64,000 bases of DNA from Bog-756 sp963813525 (GCA_963813525.1 CAWEZI010000005.1:2976001-3040000), one strand, 5' to 3'. Positions 27,311 to 37,296 are shown, counted from the stretch's first letter. The notes: a model not told the origin generated them from the sequence alone. Translations and numbers: made by a program.

Positions 27311-27567
27311 AGTCTCTCCTTCGTGTTGGGAATCCATAACAATGCACGATCTGGCCGGTGTATGTGCGCATCTCAGCCCACCCAGGGACCCCGGAAGGCA
27401 GGGAAATACGGGTCCGGGCCCACCAACCGTGCCGCTCTCTCGCAGGTGGCGGCCGCCTTTTCGCCGAACGGACCCGGGCGGGCGGTACGGGGCAGAGATT
27501 TCGGTCCCGACGGGCTTCCGGCCCCCTTTTGGCGCCATCCGTGGGCAACTGACAGGCTGAGCGGCCC

Positions 27568-28365
27568 ATGGCTCCCCCCGGTCAGCTCGCCGTCACCGAA
27601 CGGACGCCGGCCGACACCAGGGCGGGCGGACCGCTGGTCGTCTTGGTCCATGGGTCGCTCGACCGCTCGGCCAGCTTCGCACGGGTGGTCCGTCGCCTCG
27701 ACGACGTCCACACGGTGGTCTACGACCGCGGCGGCTACCACCGTTCACGACAGGCCGGCCCCGTCCGCACCACTCTGGCCGGCCACGTCGACGATCTGCT
27801 CACCGTCATCGGCGGCCGACCGGCGGTGGCTGTCGGACACAGCCTGGGTGGCGACATCGTCCTGGCCGCTGCCCTCCGACCCGGCGGTCCCGGTCCGATC
27901 GTCGGCGTGGCCGCCTACGAGCCTCCGATGCCGTGGTTGAGCTTGTGGCCCACGTCGCCAGGGTCGACGGCTGCACCCAACCAGGGGAGCGCCGCCGACG
28001 CAGCCGAACGATTCTTCCGGAGGATGGTGGGCGACGAAGCGTGGGAGCGCCTGCCCGAAGCGGCCAAGGAGACGAGGCGGGCCGACGGCCCCGCTCTGCA
28101 GGCGGAGCTCAATGCCATTCGGTTGGATGAGGCGCCCTTCGACGTGGCCGACCTCACCGTGCCCTCCCTCTTCGTGCGGGGCGAGAAATCAGCACCACGC
28201 CATCGCCAGGCGGTGGCGTGGTGCGTCGAGCACGCCCCCGGCGCCGAGCTGGTCGAGATGAGCGGGGCGGGACACGGTGCTCACCTGACCCATCCTGACG
28301 CCTTCGCCGCCATGGTGCGCCTCCTGCTCGACCGGGTCATGCACGCAGTCGGAACCGATCCATGA
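27568..28365 (+). CDS. alpha/beta-fold hydrolase
   Basis: The 265-residue protein has VVLVHGSLDRSASF (oxyanion loop), VAVGHSLGGDIVLAA with the nucleophile Ser near residue 93 and GAGHGAHLTHPD with the catalytic His near residue 242. It is soluble with no signal peptide. It overlaps the next gene (SDR epimerase) by 4 bp (ATGA), so the two are probably co-translated. The substrate is unknown. Confidence 0.88.
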   Translation: MAPPGQLAVTERTPADTRAGGPLVVLVHGSLDRSASFARVVRRLDDVHTVVYDRGGYHRSRQAGPVRTTLAGHVDDLLTVIGGRPAVAVGHSLGGDIVLAAALRPGGPGPIVGVAAYEPPMPWLSLWPTSPGSTAAPNQGSAADAAERFFRRMVGDEAWERLPEAAKETRRADGPALQAELNAIRLDEAPFDVADLTVPSLFVRGEKSAPRHRQAVAWCVEHAPGAELVEMSGAGHGAHLTHPDAFAAMVRLLLDRVMHAVGTDP

Positions 28366-29315
28366 GGGTGCTGGTGACCGGTGCGTCCGGGCTCATCGGC
28401 ACGGCGCTAGCCGCACGCCTGGTGGCCGAGGGACACCAGGTCACCCGCCTGGTCCGCGGGTCGGCTCCGCCCGCCACCGACGCCCCCGCCACGGACGGCG
28501 GCGCAACCGACGCACCGGAGGCGGTGTGGCACCCCGGCACCGGCGTCATCGACCGGGCCACGCTCGACCGGCGTGGGCCCTTCGACGGCGTGGTCCACCT
28601 GGCCGGCGCCGGCATCGGTGACCGGCGGTGGACAGCCGCCCGTAAGGAGCTCATTCTGACCAGCCGTACCCGGTCGACAGCGCTTCTGGCCGACACCCTG
28701 GCCGGCCTGACCAATCCACCGGGCGTGCTGATCAGTGCGTCCGCCGTGGGCATCTACGGCGACCGGGGTGAGGAGGAGATCACCGAGACGTCGTCCACCG
28801 GCGTGGGATTCCTGGCCGACGTGTGCCGGGCCTGGGAGGCGGCCGCCCAACCGGCGGTCGATGCCGGCATCCGAACCGTCCTCCTCCGGAGCGGCATCGT
28901 TCTGGCCCGAACGGGCGGGGTCTTCGCCAAACAGCTCCCTCTCTTCCGGCTCGGACTCGGGGGCCGGCTGGGTCCGGGCACCCAGTACCGCAGTTGGATC
29001 ACCATCGACGACGAGGTCGGCGCCATCCTGCACGCCCTCAACACCCGTGCCCTGACCGGCCCGGTCAACGCCACCGCGCCGGCACCGGCGACCGATGCCG
29101 ATTTGGCTCGAGCTATCGCTGCCGCCCTCCACCGGCCGACGGTGGTCGCTGTCCCTTCCGGCGCGCTCCGTGTGGCTCTGGGTCGGGAGATGGCCGACGA
29201 GATGATCCTGGGCGGCCAGCGGGTACTTCCCACGGTGTTGAGCACTACGGGATATACCTTCGTCCACCCCGAACTGGACGACGCCGTAGGCGCGCTGGTC
29301 GGCCCGCGGCACTGA
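28362..29315 (+). CDS. TIGR01777-type NAD(P)-dependent epimerase/dehydratase (YfcH family)
   Basis: The 317-residue extended SDR protein begins MRVLVTGASGLIGTALAARL, the Rossmann NAD(P) motif. It continues with HLAGAGIGDRRWTAARK and SASAVGIYGDRGEE, where the SDR Tyr sits in GIYGDRG, as in the YfcH/SULA-like family. The C-terminal DUF1731-like end VPSGALRVALGREMADEMILGGQRVLP confirms the family. Its substrate is unknown. It overlaps the hydrolase gene by 4 bp. Confidence 0.9.
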   Translation: MRVLVTGASGLIGTALAARLVAEGHQVTRLVRGSAPPATDAPATDGGATDAPEAVWHPGTGVIDRATLDRRGPFDGVVHLAGAGIGDRRWTAARKELILTSRTRSTALLADTLAGLTNPPGVLISASAVGIYGDRGEEEITETSSTGVGFLADVCRAWEAAAQPAVDAGIRTVLLRSGIVLARTGGVFAKQLPLFRLGLGGRLGPGTQYRSWITIDDEVGAILHALNTRALTGPVNATAPAPATDADLARAIAAALHRPTVVAVPSGALRVALGREMADEMILGGQRVLPTVLSTTGYTFVHPELDDAVGALVGPRH

Positions 29316-29402
29316 ATCAACAAGCGGTTCCCCCGGTGGGTCCCGAGGGGAGGGTTACGCTGTCTGTCGGGCAGAGACGCGACCGAAAGAGGGATCTCAA
29401 CC

Positions 29403-30677
29403 ATGGCCAGCACGGTGACCAGCCAGAACGTGTCGGCACCGGCCGACCCCGCAGAGACGATCACCGTCGATGCGTTCGAGGACGAGGCCCGGGCTTTCCT
29501 CGAAGCCCACGCCGACAAGCGCCCGCCGGAGACCTTCGCCTGGGGTCGGGGCTCGGACAGCGTCGGTCTCTTTCCGGAACGGACCCCGGAGCAGGAAGCT
29601 GCCGATCTGGCCGCCGCCCGGTCGTGGTCCCAGGCCGAATTCGACGCCGGTTTCGGGTGGATCACCGGGCCGCCCGCCTACGGCGGGCGGGGACTGGCCC
29701 GCGACTACCAGCGGCTCTACCAGACGCTGGCCGGTGGGTACAGGCTCCCCTCGATGGCGGTGTTCGGCATCGGCCTCGGCATGGTGGCGCCCACCATCCT
29801 GGCCCATGCCACCGAAGAGGTGAAGCAGGAGTACCCTGCGCCCCATGTACCGAGGGGACATCGTGGGCTGCCAGCTGTTCAGCGAACCGTCGTCGGGCTC
29901 GGACCTCGCCTCGCTCCAGACCAGAGCCGAGCCGCGACGGCGACGAATGGATCATCAACGGCCAGAAGGTGTGGACGTCCGGGGCCCAGCTCTCGGACAT
30001 CGGCGAGATCGTGTGCCGCAGCGATCCCGAGCCTGCCCAAGCACCGCGGCCTGACAGCTTTCGTCGTCGACATGCACGCAGCCGGCGTGGAGGTCCGACC
30101 CCTCCGCCAGATGACCGGCGGAGCATCCTTCAACGAGGTCTTCTTCACCGACGTGCGCGTCCCCGACTCCCACCGGCTGGGTGAGGTCAATGGCGGATGG
30201 ACGGTGGCCCTGACCACCCTGATGAACGAGCGGGCGGCCATCGGTGGGGGTGGAGGAGGCGGTATCGGTCTGCCCACCAGCACCCGGCTGATCGAGTTGG
30301 CCCGGGCCATGGGACGGGCCGACGACCCGCTCATCCGCCAGCAACTGGCCACGGTCCTGGTCAACGAGCGGGTGGCCCGCTACACCAATCTGCGGGCCAT
30401 GGCCCGGATCGCCGTCGGGCAGCTGCCGGGGCCCGAGATGTCACTGGCCAAGCTGTCCCTCACCGCCAACATGGTGCGGACCTGTGATCTGGTCTCGTCC
30501 ATCCTCGGTCCTGCCTTGGTGGCCGACACCGGCGCCTGGGGAACCTACGCCTGGTCCGAGTTCCTGCTCGGTGTGCCGGGGATGCGGATCGCCGGGGGAA
30601 GCGACGAGGTCCTGCACAACATCATCGGTGAACGGGTGCTCGGCCTTCCCAAGGATCCCGCCGGCACCAACAACTAA
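29403..30677 (+). CDS. acyl-CoA dehydrogenase with three compensating frameshifts
   Basis: Acyl-CoA dehydrogenases oxidise acyl-CoA with FAD. The ends of this 424-codon frame are normal: a helical N-domain, then FVVDMHAAGVEVRPLRQMTG, the C-terminal helices, GMRIAGGSDEVLHNIIGERVLG. The middle (about residues 145-211) is garbage in this frame. The proper sequence is in the other frames: MYRGDIVGCQLFSEPSSGSD, then DGDEWIINGQKVWTSGAQLS, then back to LPKHRGLTAFVVD. The breaks fit one extra C each at 29834-29836, 29932-29933 and 30032-30033, so the net shift is three. TACGCT near 29354 may be the -10 box, and AAAGAGGGA precedes the ATG. The 3' end overlaps convergent rnhB by 4 bp. Confidence 0.88.
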   Translation: MASTVTSQNVSAPADPAETITVDAFEDEARAFLEAHADKRPPETFAWGRGSDSVGLFPERTPEQEAADLAAARSWSQAEFDAGFGWITGPPAYGGRGLARDYQRLYQTLAGGYRLPSMAVFGIGLGMVAPTILAHATEEVKQEYPAPHVPRGHRGLPAVQRTVVGLGPRLAPDQSRAATATNGSSTARRCGRPGPSSRTSARSCAAAIPSLPKHRGLTAFVVDMHAAGVEVRPLRQMTGGASFNEVFFTDVRVPDSHRLGEVNGGWTVALTTLMNERAAIGGGGGGGIGLPTSTRLIELARAMGRADDPLIRQQLATVLVNERVARYTNLRAMARIAVGQLPGPEMSLAKLSLTANMVRTCDLVSSILGPALVADTGAWGTYAWSEFLLGVPGMRIAGGSDEVLHNIIGERVLGLPKDPAGTNN

Positions 30678-31444
30678 CGGAAGGCCAGGTCGTCGACGTA
30701 GGACCACGACCGCCGGTGCATTGATGTCAGCCCGAAACCGGCCAGAGCGGTGCGGTGGACGGGCGAGGGGTACCCCTTGTTGCGGTCGAAGTCGAAGGCG
30801 GGGAAGCTGCTCGACATCGTGCGCATGAGGCGGTCCCGGGTGACCTTGGCCACGATGGAGGCGGCGGCCACCGACACACAGGTGGCGTCCCCTCTGACCA
30901 CCGTCCGGACCTGTGGCGCGTTCGGAGGAGGCGAGCCCGGACGGTCGGTGGCGCACGGCTCGCTCACGTAGTCGTGGGCACCGTCGATGACCACCACCTG
31001 GGCCGGCCAGGCCAGCCCGCACAGAGCCCGGTGCGACGCCAGCCGCAGGGCGGCGGTCATGCCCAGGCGGTCGCACTCGACGGCACCGGCATGACCGACC
31101 GCCCACCCCGCGCTCCAGGCGATGACCCGGGGGAAGAGGGCCTCGCGTTGCTCCTCGGTCAGTAGCTTCGAGTCGCACAGGCCTTTCGGGGCCCGGGAGC
31201 CACGGGGGAAGACCACCACCCCCACCGACACCGGTCCGGCCCACGCCCCCCGGCCCACCTCGTCGAGCCCGGCCACCACGCCGAACCCCTCGTCGCACAG
31301 CGACCGCTCCAACCGGCTGTGCGGCTTGGGCCGCGCCAATCGTGCAACCGGTGGTGTTTCCGGCGGTTCGACCGGTCGGTCGACCAGTTGGTCGGCCGGG
31401 TGGCCAACCGGCGGTTGTCCTCTGTGGTTGTTCCCGCCTGCCAT
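30674..31444 (-). CDS. rnhB: ribonuclease HII
   Basis: RNase HII removes misincorporated ribonucleotides and RNA from RNA-DNA hybrids. The 256-residue protein has the catalytic start GLDEVGRGAWAGPV with the Asp-Glu pair, DSKLLTEEQR, VVIDGAHDY, the VAAASIVAKVTRDRLM block and FDFDRNKGYPSPVH. The first ~45 residues, including the repetitive DQLVDRPVEPPETPP, are outside the family core and may not be translated. A later in-frame GTG/ATG is not obvious, so the start is uncertain. Twelve bases separate it from the upstream acyl-CoA synthetase end region. Confidence 0.93.
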   Translation of the reverse strand: MAGGNNHRGQPPVGHPADQLVDRPVEPPETPPVARLARPKPHSRLERSLCDEGFGVVAGLDEVGRGAWAGPVSVGVVVFPRGSRAPKGLCDSKLLTEEQREALFPRVIAWSAGWAVGHAGAVECDRLGMTAALRLASHRALCGLAWPAQVVVIDGAHDYVSEPCATDRPGSPPPNAPQVRTVVRGDATCVSVAAASIVAKVTRDRLMRTMSSSFPAFDFDRNKGYPSPVHRTALAGFGLTSMHRRSWSYVDDLAFR

Positions 31445-31455
31445 CGGACCCGAAC

Positions 31456-32911
31456 CTATCCCCCGCCCAGCCGGTCCCTGACGATCTTGCCCAAAGCGTT
31501 GCGGGGCAGGGAGTCGACCACGTGCACCCGGCGGGGCCGCTTGTAGGCGGCCAGCCGGGGGGCGAGGAAGGAGGCCAGCTCATCGGGGGAGGGCGGACGG
31601 CCCTCGGCCACGATCCACGCCGTCACCACCTCGCCCCACTCATCGGACGGCGTGCCGGTCACCGCCACCTCGGCCACGCCGGGATGGGTGGCCAGCACGT
31701 CCTCGACCTCACCGGGGTAGACGTTGAAACCACCGGTGATGATCAGCTCCTTGGTCCTCCCCCGGATGACCAGATACCCGTCCTGCTCGGTGCCCACATC
31801 CCCGGTCCGGAACCAGGGACCTCCCCCATCAGCGGCGGCCACCAAGGCGTCAGCCGTTGCCTCCGGCCTCTCCCAGTAGCCGGGGAAGACATTGGGACCA
31901 CGGACCCGGATCTGGCCGTCATCAGCCAGCTGCAACTCGACGCCGGGCAGAGGAAAGCCCACCGTGCCGGCCCGGCGCGGGCCGGCATACGGGTTGGAGG
32001 TGTTCATGAGGGTTTCGGTCATCCCGTACCGCTCGAGCACGGACGATCCGATGGCCGCGCTGACCTCGGCGTGGAGGTCGGGGGCCAACGGCGCCGACCC
32101 TGATACGGCCAACCGCAGTGGCCGCAGGCCAGGAGCCGCTCCGGCCCGGACCAGCCGGTGGTACATGGTGGGCACCCCGAAGAACAGGGTGGCGTGCTCG
32201 GAGGCCACCGTGTCGGACACGGCCGCAGGTTCGAATCCGGGCAGCAGTACGGCCGAGGCTCCGGCCGACAGGGTGCCGTAGATCCCGACGCACAGGCCGT
32301 GGGCGTGGAACAGGGGAAGGCAGTGCACCAACCGGTCGTCGGGGGACCACCGCCAGGCCGTCCTGACCGCCTCGGCCCCGGCCAACAGGTTCCGATGGCT
32401 CAGCACTGCACCCTTGGGCGAGCCGGTGGTGCCTGACGTGTAGAGGATGAGGGCGGGAGCGTCAGCGGTGGCGGCGTCGAGCTGATCGGGCTCGGCGTCG
32501 GGAAGCTCGACCTCCGGCCCCACCACCAGGATCGACGAGGACCCGGGGGCGCCAATCCACCCGCCGAGCTCGGTACCCTCGACGATGGCCGCCGCCGGGC
32601 GGACATCGGTCACGATGTGGGCCACCTCGCGCCGGGTGTAGCCCGGATTGGCCGGTACCACCACCAGCCCGGCCCGGAGGGCGCCCACATGGGCCACTAC
32701 CGAGCGGATCGACGACGAGGTCGACCACAGGCACCCGATCACCGGGCATAAGTCCTGCTCCCCGCAGCCGTCCGGCGATTCCTCGGGTGGCAGCCTCGAA
32801 TTCCCCCGCCGTCCACCATCGGCCGGCGGGTCGGCCATCCCGATCACCGCCGGTCGGGTCGACCGGCTCCTTCCACAGACGAGCGGCGGGGTCGGCCTCC
32901 CACCGCTGCAC
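31456..32911 (-). CDS. AMP-forming acyl-CoA synthetase with an N-terminal frameshift
   Basis: ANL-superfamily enzymes adenylate a carboxylic acid and transfer it to CoA. The core is intact: ILYTSGTTGSPKGAVLSHRN (P-loop), FFGVPTMYHRL, ERYGMTETLMNTSNPY, WFRTGDVG, KELIITGGFNVYPGEVED and a C-terminal PRNALGKIVRD with the catalytic Lys. The first ~55 residues (WWTAGEFEAATRGIAGRL, GLMPGDRV) lie in a different frame. Removing one C at 32730-32731 joins GDRV to LWSTSSSIRSVVAHVGAL. GTG 32911 is the best visible start in that frame, but a start farther upstream cannot be excluded. The unbroken frame to 32985 gives a false N-terminus. It probably activates medium-chain or malonate-like acids. Confidence 0.85.
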
Positions 32912-33244
32912 CCAGGCCCTGACCAGCGTCCCCGATGAGACCTGGTCGGCTTCGTGCAGGTCGGCGCCGAGGGGCAGATGGTCACGCCAGGGGTGCAGAG
33001 CGTCCTCCTGTGCCTGGTCGCTCAGCGGCGCCGGGGTGGGGGAACCACCGGAACCGTGCGGGAGCGAGGTCGGGCCTGGACACAGATGACGTCTTAGCGG
33101 AAATCAGACCACCACGATTGCTCCCCACCGCATCTCGGGACCGCCCATCCCCGGGATGGCCGCATGTCCGGGCGGGAGTACAGACTCTGCTACACCGGAG
33201 GATGTCCCGACGCCCGCTGGTGGCGCTGTACCGGTCGGGTCCGT

Positions 33245-33352
33245 GGGGTTGAGACAGGATTGAGACAGGGTTGAGTGAGGCTGAGACAGGGTTGAGTGAG
33301 GCTGAGTGGGGTTGAGACAGGGTTGAGTGAGGTTGAGACAGGGTTGAGACAA
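33245..33352 (+). repeat. GGTTGAGACA-type short tandem repeat array
   Basis: About ten imperfect 10-11-bp units (GGGTTGAGACA, GGTTGAGTGA, GGCTGAGACA) are arranged as ~21-bp higher-order units. They fill the region just before the mannosidase ribosome binding site. The plus strand has no C-rich stretch here, and every unit contains TGA. No gene end is known at its left edge, so it may be a regulatory leader or the echo of a lost gene. Confidence 0.8.
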
Positions 33353-33369
33353 GAAGGGGAAACACGGGA

Positions 33370-36075
33370 GTGACCGACACCGACAGCGCTCCGACCGGGG
33401 CTCGGCGCTCCATCGCCGTGGTCCCCCACACCCACTGGGACCGCGAGTGGTACGAGCCCTTCCAGGTATTCCGGCTCAAGCTGGTGTCCACTATCGATGC
33501 CCTGCTCGACCAGATGGAGCAGGACGCCTCGTACACCCACTTCCTCCTCGACGGACAGCTGGCTGTGGTCGACGACTACCTCGAGATCCGTCCCGAGAAC
33601 GCCGACCGGTTGGGGGCGCTGACCGCCTCAGGACGGATCACCGTGGGTCCGTGGTACATCCTGATGGACGAGTTCCTGGTGTCGGGTGAGACCATCATCC
33701 GGAACCTGCAGGCGGGCATCCGCCGGGGCAGCGACTTCGGCGGGGTGATGGACGTGGGCTATCTGCCCGACATGTTCGGACACGTCGCCCAAATGCCCCA
33801 AATTCTGGCTTCGGCCGGCTTCGAACACGCCGTTGTCTGGCGGGGCGTGCCCTCAGCCGTCGACCGCACGGCCTTCCGGTGGCAGGCTCCCGACGGATCG
33901 GCGGTGAGGGCCGAGTACCTGGTGGCCGGCTACGGCAACGGTGCCGCCCTGCCCGACGACGCCAAAGCCCTGGTGCGTCGGCTCGCTTCCCTGGTTGAGG
34001 AGTTCGACCCCTTCCTCAGGGGCGGCGATCCCCTGTTGTTGATGAACGGAACCGATCACCAACGCCCCCAACCTTGGCTGGGCCGGGTGGTCTTCGAGGC
34101 CAACGAGATCCAGGACGATTTCGAGCTCACCATCTCGTCGCTTCCCGCCTACCTCGAGAGTGCTCCGACTGCAGACCTCCCCACCTGGCAGGGCGAGCTG
34201 CGCTCGGGAGCCCGGGCCAACCTGCTGATGGGCGTGGGCTCGAACCGGGTCGACGTCAAGCAGGCTGCCGCCCGGGCCGAGCGGTCGCTCGAGCAGCTGG
34301 CGGAGCCCTTGTCGGCTCTGTTCCTTCCCTCCGAGCAGTGGCCAGCCCCGTTCCTGCACGTGGCGTGGCTGCTCATGATCCGCAACAGCGCCCACGATTC
34401 GATCTGCGCCTGTTCCGTCGACGACGTGGTCGACGCCGTGCTCCACCGCTACGCCGAGGCCCGCCACATCGGCGAGGGACTGACCGATGCCGCACTGGCC
34501 GCGCTGTCCTCGTCCATGGCCGACGCCGGCCCGCTGGTGGTCAACCCCTCGCCCACCGCCCGCCGCGGGCTGGTCGAGATGGTGGTCACGGCCGACGGAC
34601 CGCCCGGGCCCGACATACAGGTCCTCTCCGAGCGGGCCGGCCTACCCGGTTCGATCACCCTCGACGGCGAGACCGTCCGCAACATGCTGGGTCTCATCCA
34701 GGGCTCGCGCATCGACAACGAGACCTACATCACCGACGTCACCTTGGCCGAGGACGACACCGGCCTCGACATCACCATCGTGGTCGGCACCGAGCCCCGT
34801 CCGGGCGTGCACGTGGAAGAGATCAAGCGAGAGCTCTACACCCGGCTGACCGCCCGTCCCTCCACAGTCGTCCGGCTCAGCCTCGACCAGCCCCCGGTCC
34901 GCCGGATCCTGGCCCGTCAGGAACTGGTCCCCGCCTTCGGGTGGGCGCCGTTCGCTCCGACACCCCTCCGCCACCCAGCCTCGGCCGAGAGCACGGCAGG
35001 CGGCGGGGTGGTCTTGGGCAACGGCCTGATCACCGTGGCCATCGACCCTGACGACGGAACATTCGCGATCGATGGCCTCCCGGGCTACGGACGGCTGGTG
35101 GACGACGGTGACCTCGGAGACACCTACAACTACTCGCCCCCGGCCGTCGACACCGTCGTCGATGCTCCGGACGCGGTGTCGGTCGCTGTGGGTGAATCCG
35201 GGCCGGTCCGGGCCACCGCCGTCATCTCCGCCGCCTTCACCTGGCCCGACCGGGTGGACGGATCGACCAAGTCGCGGGTGGGATCCCACACCGTGGTGGT
35301 CGAGACCACGCTGGAGATCCGAGCCGATGAGCCCGTCCTGCGGGTGCACACCCAGTTCGACAACCCGTCGCGAGACCATCGGCTGCGGGTGCACCTTCCC
35401 TTGCCCGAACCGGCGACCACCTCACAGGCCGAGTCCGCCTTCACCGTCGTCGAGCGGGGGCTGACGGCGGAGGGCCGTCCGGACGAGTTCGGCACGCCCA
35501 CCTTCCCGTCCCGGCGTTTCGTCTCGAGCGGGGGGTTGACCGTGGTCCACCAGGGACTGCTGGAGTACGAGCTGGTCGATCTGGTCATCGGCGGCGAGGG
35601 GGGAACCCGGGCCCGCACCTTGGCCCTGACCCTGCTGCGGGCCACAGGCATGTTGTCCCGTCTGGGCATGTCCACCCGGCCGATGACCGCCGGCCCGATG
35701 ACGCCCCTCGAAGGTCCCCAGATGATCGGACCGGTTGTGGCCGATTACGCCGTGGCGGTCGGCGCGGTCGATCCCTACCGCATGGCCGAGGACGTCCTGG
35801 TCCCACTGGCCACCACCGCTTCTTTCGGCGGGGGGCACCGGCCCCCGACCGGCTCCGCCCTGGACGTGCGGTGGGCTGAGGTATCGGCGGTCAGGCGGCA
35901 AGCCGGTCAACTCGAGATCCGAGTCTTCAACCCCCGATCGGCGGCCACCACGGTCGAGATACCAGACCACACCGGCTGGTTGGTCGATCTACGGGGTCAG
36001 ACGGTCGCTCCCTTCGAGGGGCACTTCCCCCTCCGGGGCCACGGCATCGCCACTGTCGTGATCGACACCGAGTGA
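33370..36075 (+). CDS. GH38 alpha-mannosidase family protein
   Basis: The 901-residue protein is a glycoside hydrolase family 38 enzyme (mannosylglycerate hydrolase/alpha-mannosidase type). VPHTHWDREWYEPFQVF holds the zinc-binding His-Asp pair, DVGYLPDMFGHVAQMPQIL carries the nucleophile Asp, and LLLMNGTDHQRPQP has the downstream His. Residues beyond ~400 are the beta-sandwich C-terminal region. There is no signal peptide, so it is cytoplasmic. Its start is GTG 33370 with GAAGGGGAAACAC upstream. Its last 87 bases overlap the convergent cyclase gene. The substrate (alpha-mannoside or mannosylglycerate-like) is inferred. Confidence 0.92.
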   Translation: MTDTDSAPTGARRSIAVVPHTHWDREWYEPFQVFRLKLVSTIDALLDQMEQDASYTHFLLDGQLAVVDDYLEIRPENADRLGALTASGRITVGPWYILMDEFLVSGETIIRNLQAGIRRGSDFGGVMDVGYLPDMFGHVAQMPQILASAGFEHAVVWRGVPSAVDRTAFRWQAPDGSAVRAEYLVAGYGNGAALPDDAKALVRRLASLVEEFDPFLRGGDPLLLMNGTDHQRPQPWLGRVVFEANEIQDDFELTISSLPAYLESAPTADLPTWQGELRSGARANLLMGVGSNRVDVKQAAARAERSLEQLAEPLSALFLPSEQWPAPFLHVAWLLMIRNSAHDSICACSVDDVVDAVLHRYAEARHIGEGLTDAALAALSSSMADAGPLVVNPSPTARRGLVEMVVTADGPPGPDIQVLSERAGLPGSITLDGETVRNMLGLIQGSRIDNETYITDVTLAEDDTGLDITIVVGTEPRPGVHVEEIKRELYTRLTARPSTVVRLSLDQPPVRRILARQELVPAFGWAPFAPTPLRHPASAESTAGGGVVLGNGLITVAIDPDDGTFAIDGLPGYGRLVDDGDLGDTYNYSPPAVDTVVDAPDAVSVAVGESGPVRATAVISAAFTWPDRVDGSTKSRVGSHTVVVETTLEIRADEPVLRVHTQFDNPSRDHRLRVHLPLPEPATTSQAESAFTVVERGLTAEGRPDEFGTPTFPSRRFVSSGGLTVVHQGLLEYELVDLVIGGEGGTRARTLALTLLRATGMLSRLGMSTRPMTAGPMTPLEGPQMIGPVVADYAVAVGAVDPYRMAEDVLVPLATTASFGGGHRPPTGSALDVRWAEVSAVRRQAGQLEIRVFNPRSAATTVEIPDHTGWLVDLRGQTVAPFEGHFPLRGHGIATVVIDTE

Positions 36076-37296
36076 CACCCGATCGGAAGAGGGGCCACGG
36101 ACAACCCTCTCGCCCCTCTCCCGTAACTCGTCGAGGTCGCGCAAGACGTCGGTGAGCCGCTCCCATCGCATGGTGCGGCGGCGGTCGGTGACACGCTCGG
36201 CCCCGGCCCGCGACAGTTTCCACACCTGCACCCGTCCGATGTCCTTCACGTTCAGCGGACGGAGGGCGTGGGTCTCGAAATCGGTGCCGCCCTCGTCGTC
36301 GAGGGCGGACCGCATCTCGTCGGAGATGAGCACCGTCCCCGGATGGGCCACGCCGGCCAGCCGGCTGGCCAGGTTGACCACCGGGCCGTAGAAGTCGCCG
36401 TCCTGGACCAGAACGGGACCGATGGCCAGCGCCACCCGGACATCGGAGAGGAGCTCGTCGTCGGCGTAGGCCTCGGCCAGGCTCAACCCGATTTCGGCGG
36501 CACTGGTGGCCGTCGGCACGACGAACATGGCCTCATCGCCGATCATCTTGACAACCCGTCCACCGAGGGCGACCACGGTGTCGTGGGCCAGCTCCTCGAA
36601 CCGCGACACCACGGCAGCCAATTCGGACCGCCCCAGGTGCTGGCTGAGCGTGGTGAAGCCGACCATGTCGGCAAAGCCCACCGCCATGATCGGACTGTTG
36701 AACTCGGCCGAGCCCCGCGTGCGCAGGAGCATGGCCCGCCGGGTGGCGGCCTGGAGGTGGCGGCGCCACACGAACTCGAGGAGCCGGGCCATGGCCGGAA
36801 TCGAGGCATCGGCCTGACGGGCGAAGTTGTCGGCGTCGAGCAGGCTGTCACCCGACGGCATGAGAATGGGAATGGCACCCGGCGCCGTTTCGGCCTCGGC
36901 GATCCGGGCCATCGACGAACCGATGATCCGGGCCATGTGGACGGCACTGTCCACGTCGACCAGTCCCATGGCCACCATGGCCTGGAACATGCGGATGGCT
37001 TCGACGTCCATTTCGGTGAACACGGCTTCGTCGTCCCCGACGTCGAGAAAGCCGAGGGCGCGCCAGAAACGCTGAGCCAGCTCGACCGGGATGGCGGTGG
37101 TGGCCGACACCTGGGCCTGGGTGAGCCGGTGCTCGGCCGGCACCAGCATCCTGTCCACCACCAGCAGGTCGACGACATCGTCTTCCACCGCCTGATCGAT
37201 TTCGGCGTCGGTACAACCCAGTCGTCGAAGCAGCGTCCGCACCCGCTCCAGCGCCTCGACGCGCCCCTCGACGCCTGAGGCGTGATGCTCCGGCAC
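35989..37296 (-). CDS. class III adenylate/guanylate cyclase with regulatory N-domain
   Basis: The 435-residue protein makes a cyclic nucleotide. The catalytic domain (~residues 205-375) has metal Asp in VGFADMVGFTTLS and IGDEAMFVV, the Lys of VVKMIGDEAMF, and NLASRLAGVAHPGTV with the transition-state Asn-Arg, so it looks active and ATP-specific. Residues ~15-200 resemble the all-helical autoinhibitory domain of mycobacterial Rv1264-type cyclases. It is soluble. The last ~29 codons are antisense to the end of the mannosidase gene. Confidence 0.9.
   Translation of the reverse strand: MPEHHASGVEGRVEALERVRTLLRRLGCTDAEIDQAVEDDVVDLLVVDRMLVPAEHRLTQAQVSATTAIPVELAQRFWRALGFLDVGDDEAVFTEMDVEAIRMFQAMVAMGLVDVDSAVHMARIIGSSMARIAEAETAPGAIPILMPSGDSLLDADNFARQADASIPAMARLLEFVWRRHLQAATRRAMLLRTRGSAEFNSPIMAVGFADMVGFTTLSQHLGRSELAAVVSRFEELAHDTVVALGGRVVKMIGDEAMFVVPTATSAAEIGLSLAEAYADDELLSDVRVALAIGPVLVQDGDFYGPVVNLASRLAGVAHPGTVLISDEMRSALDDEGGTDFETHALRPLNVKDIGRVQVWKLSRAGAERVTDRRRTMRWERLTDVLRDLDELRERGERVVRGPSSDRVSLGVDHDSGDAVAPEGEVPLEGSDRLTP

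Noticed and set aside
32221..32245. GGTTCGAATCC-like tRNA T-loop
   Set aside because: It lies inside the acyl-CoA synthetase coding region (antisense of Pro-Gly-Phe-Glu-Pro), with no acceptor or anticodon stems around it.
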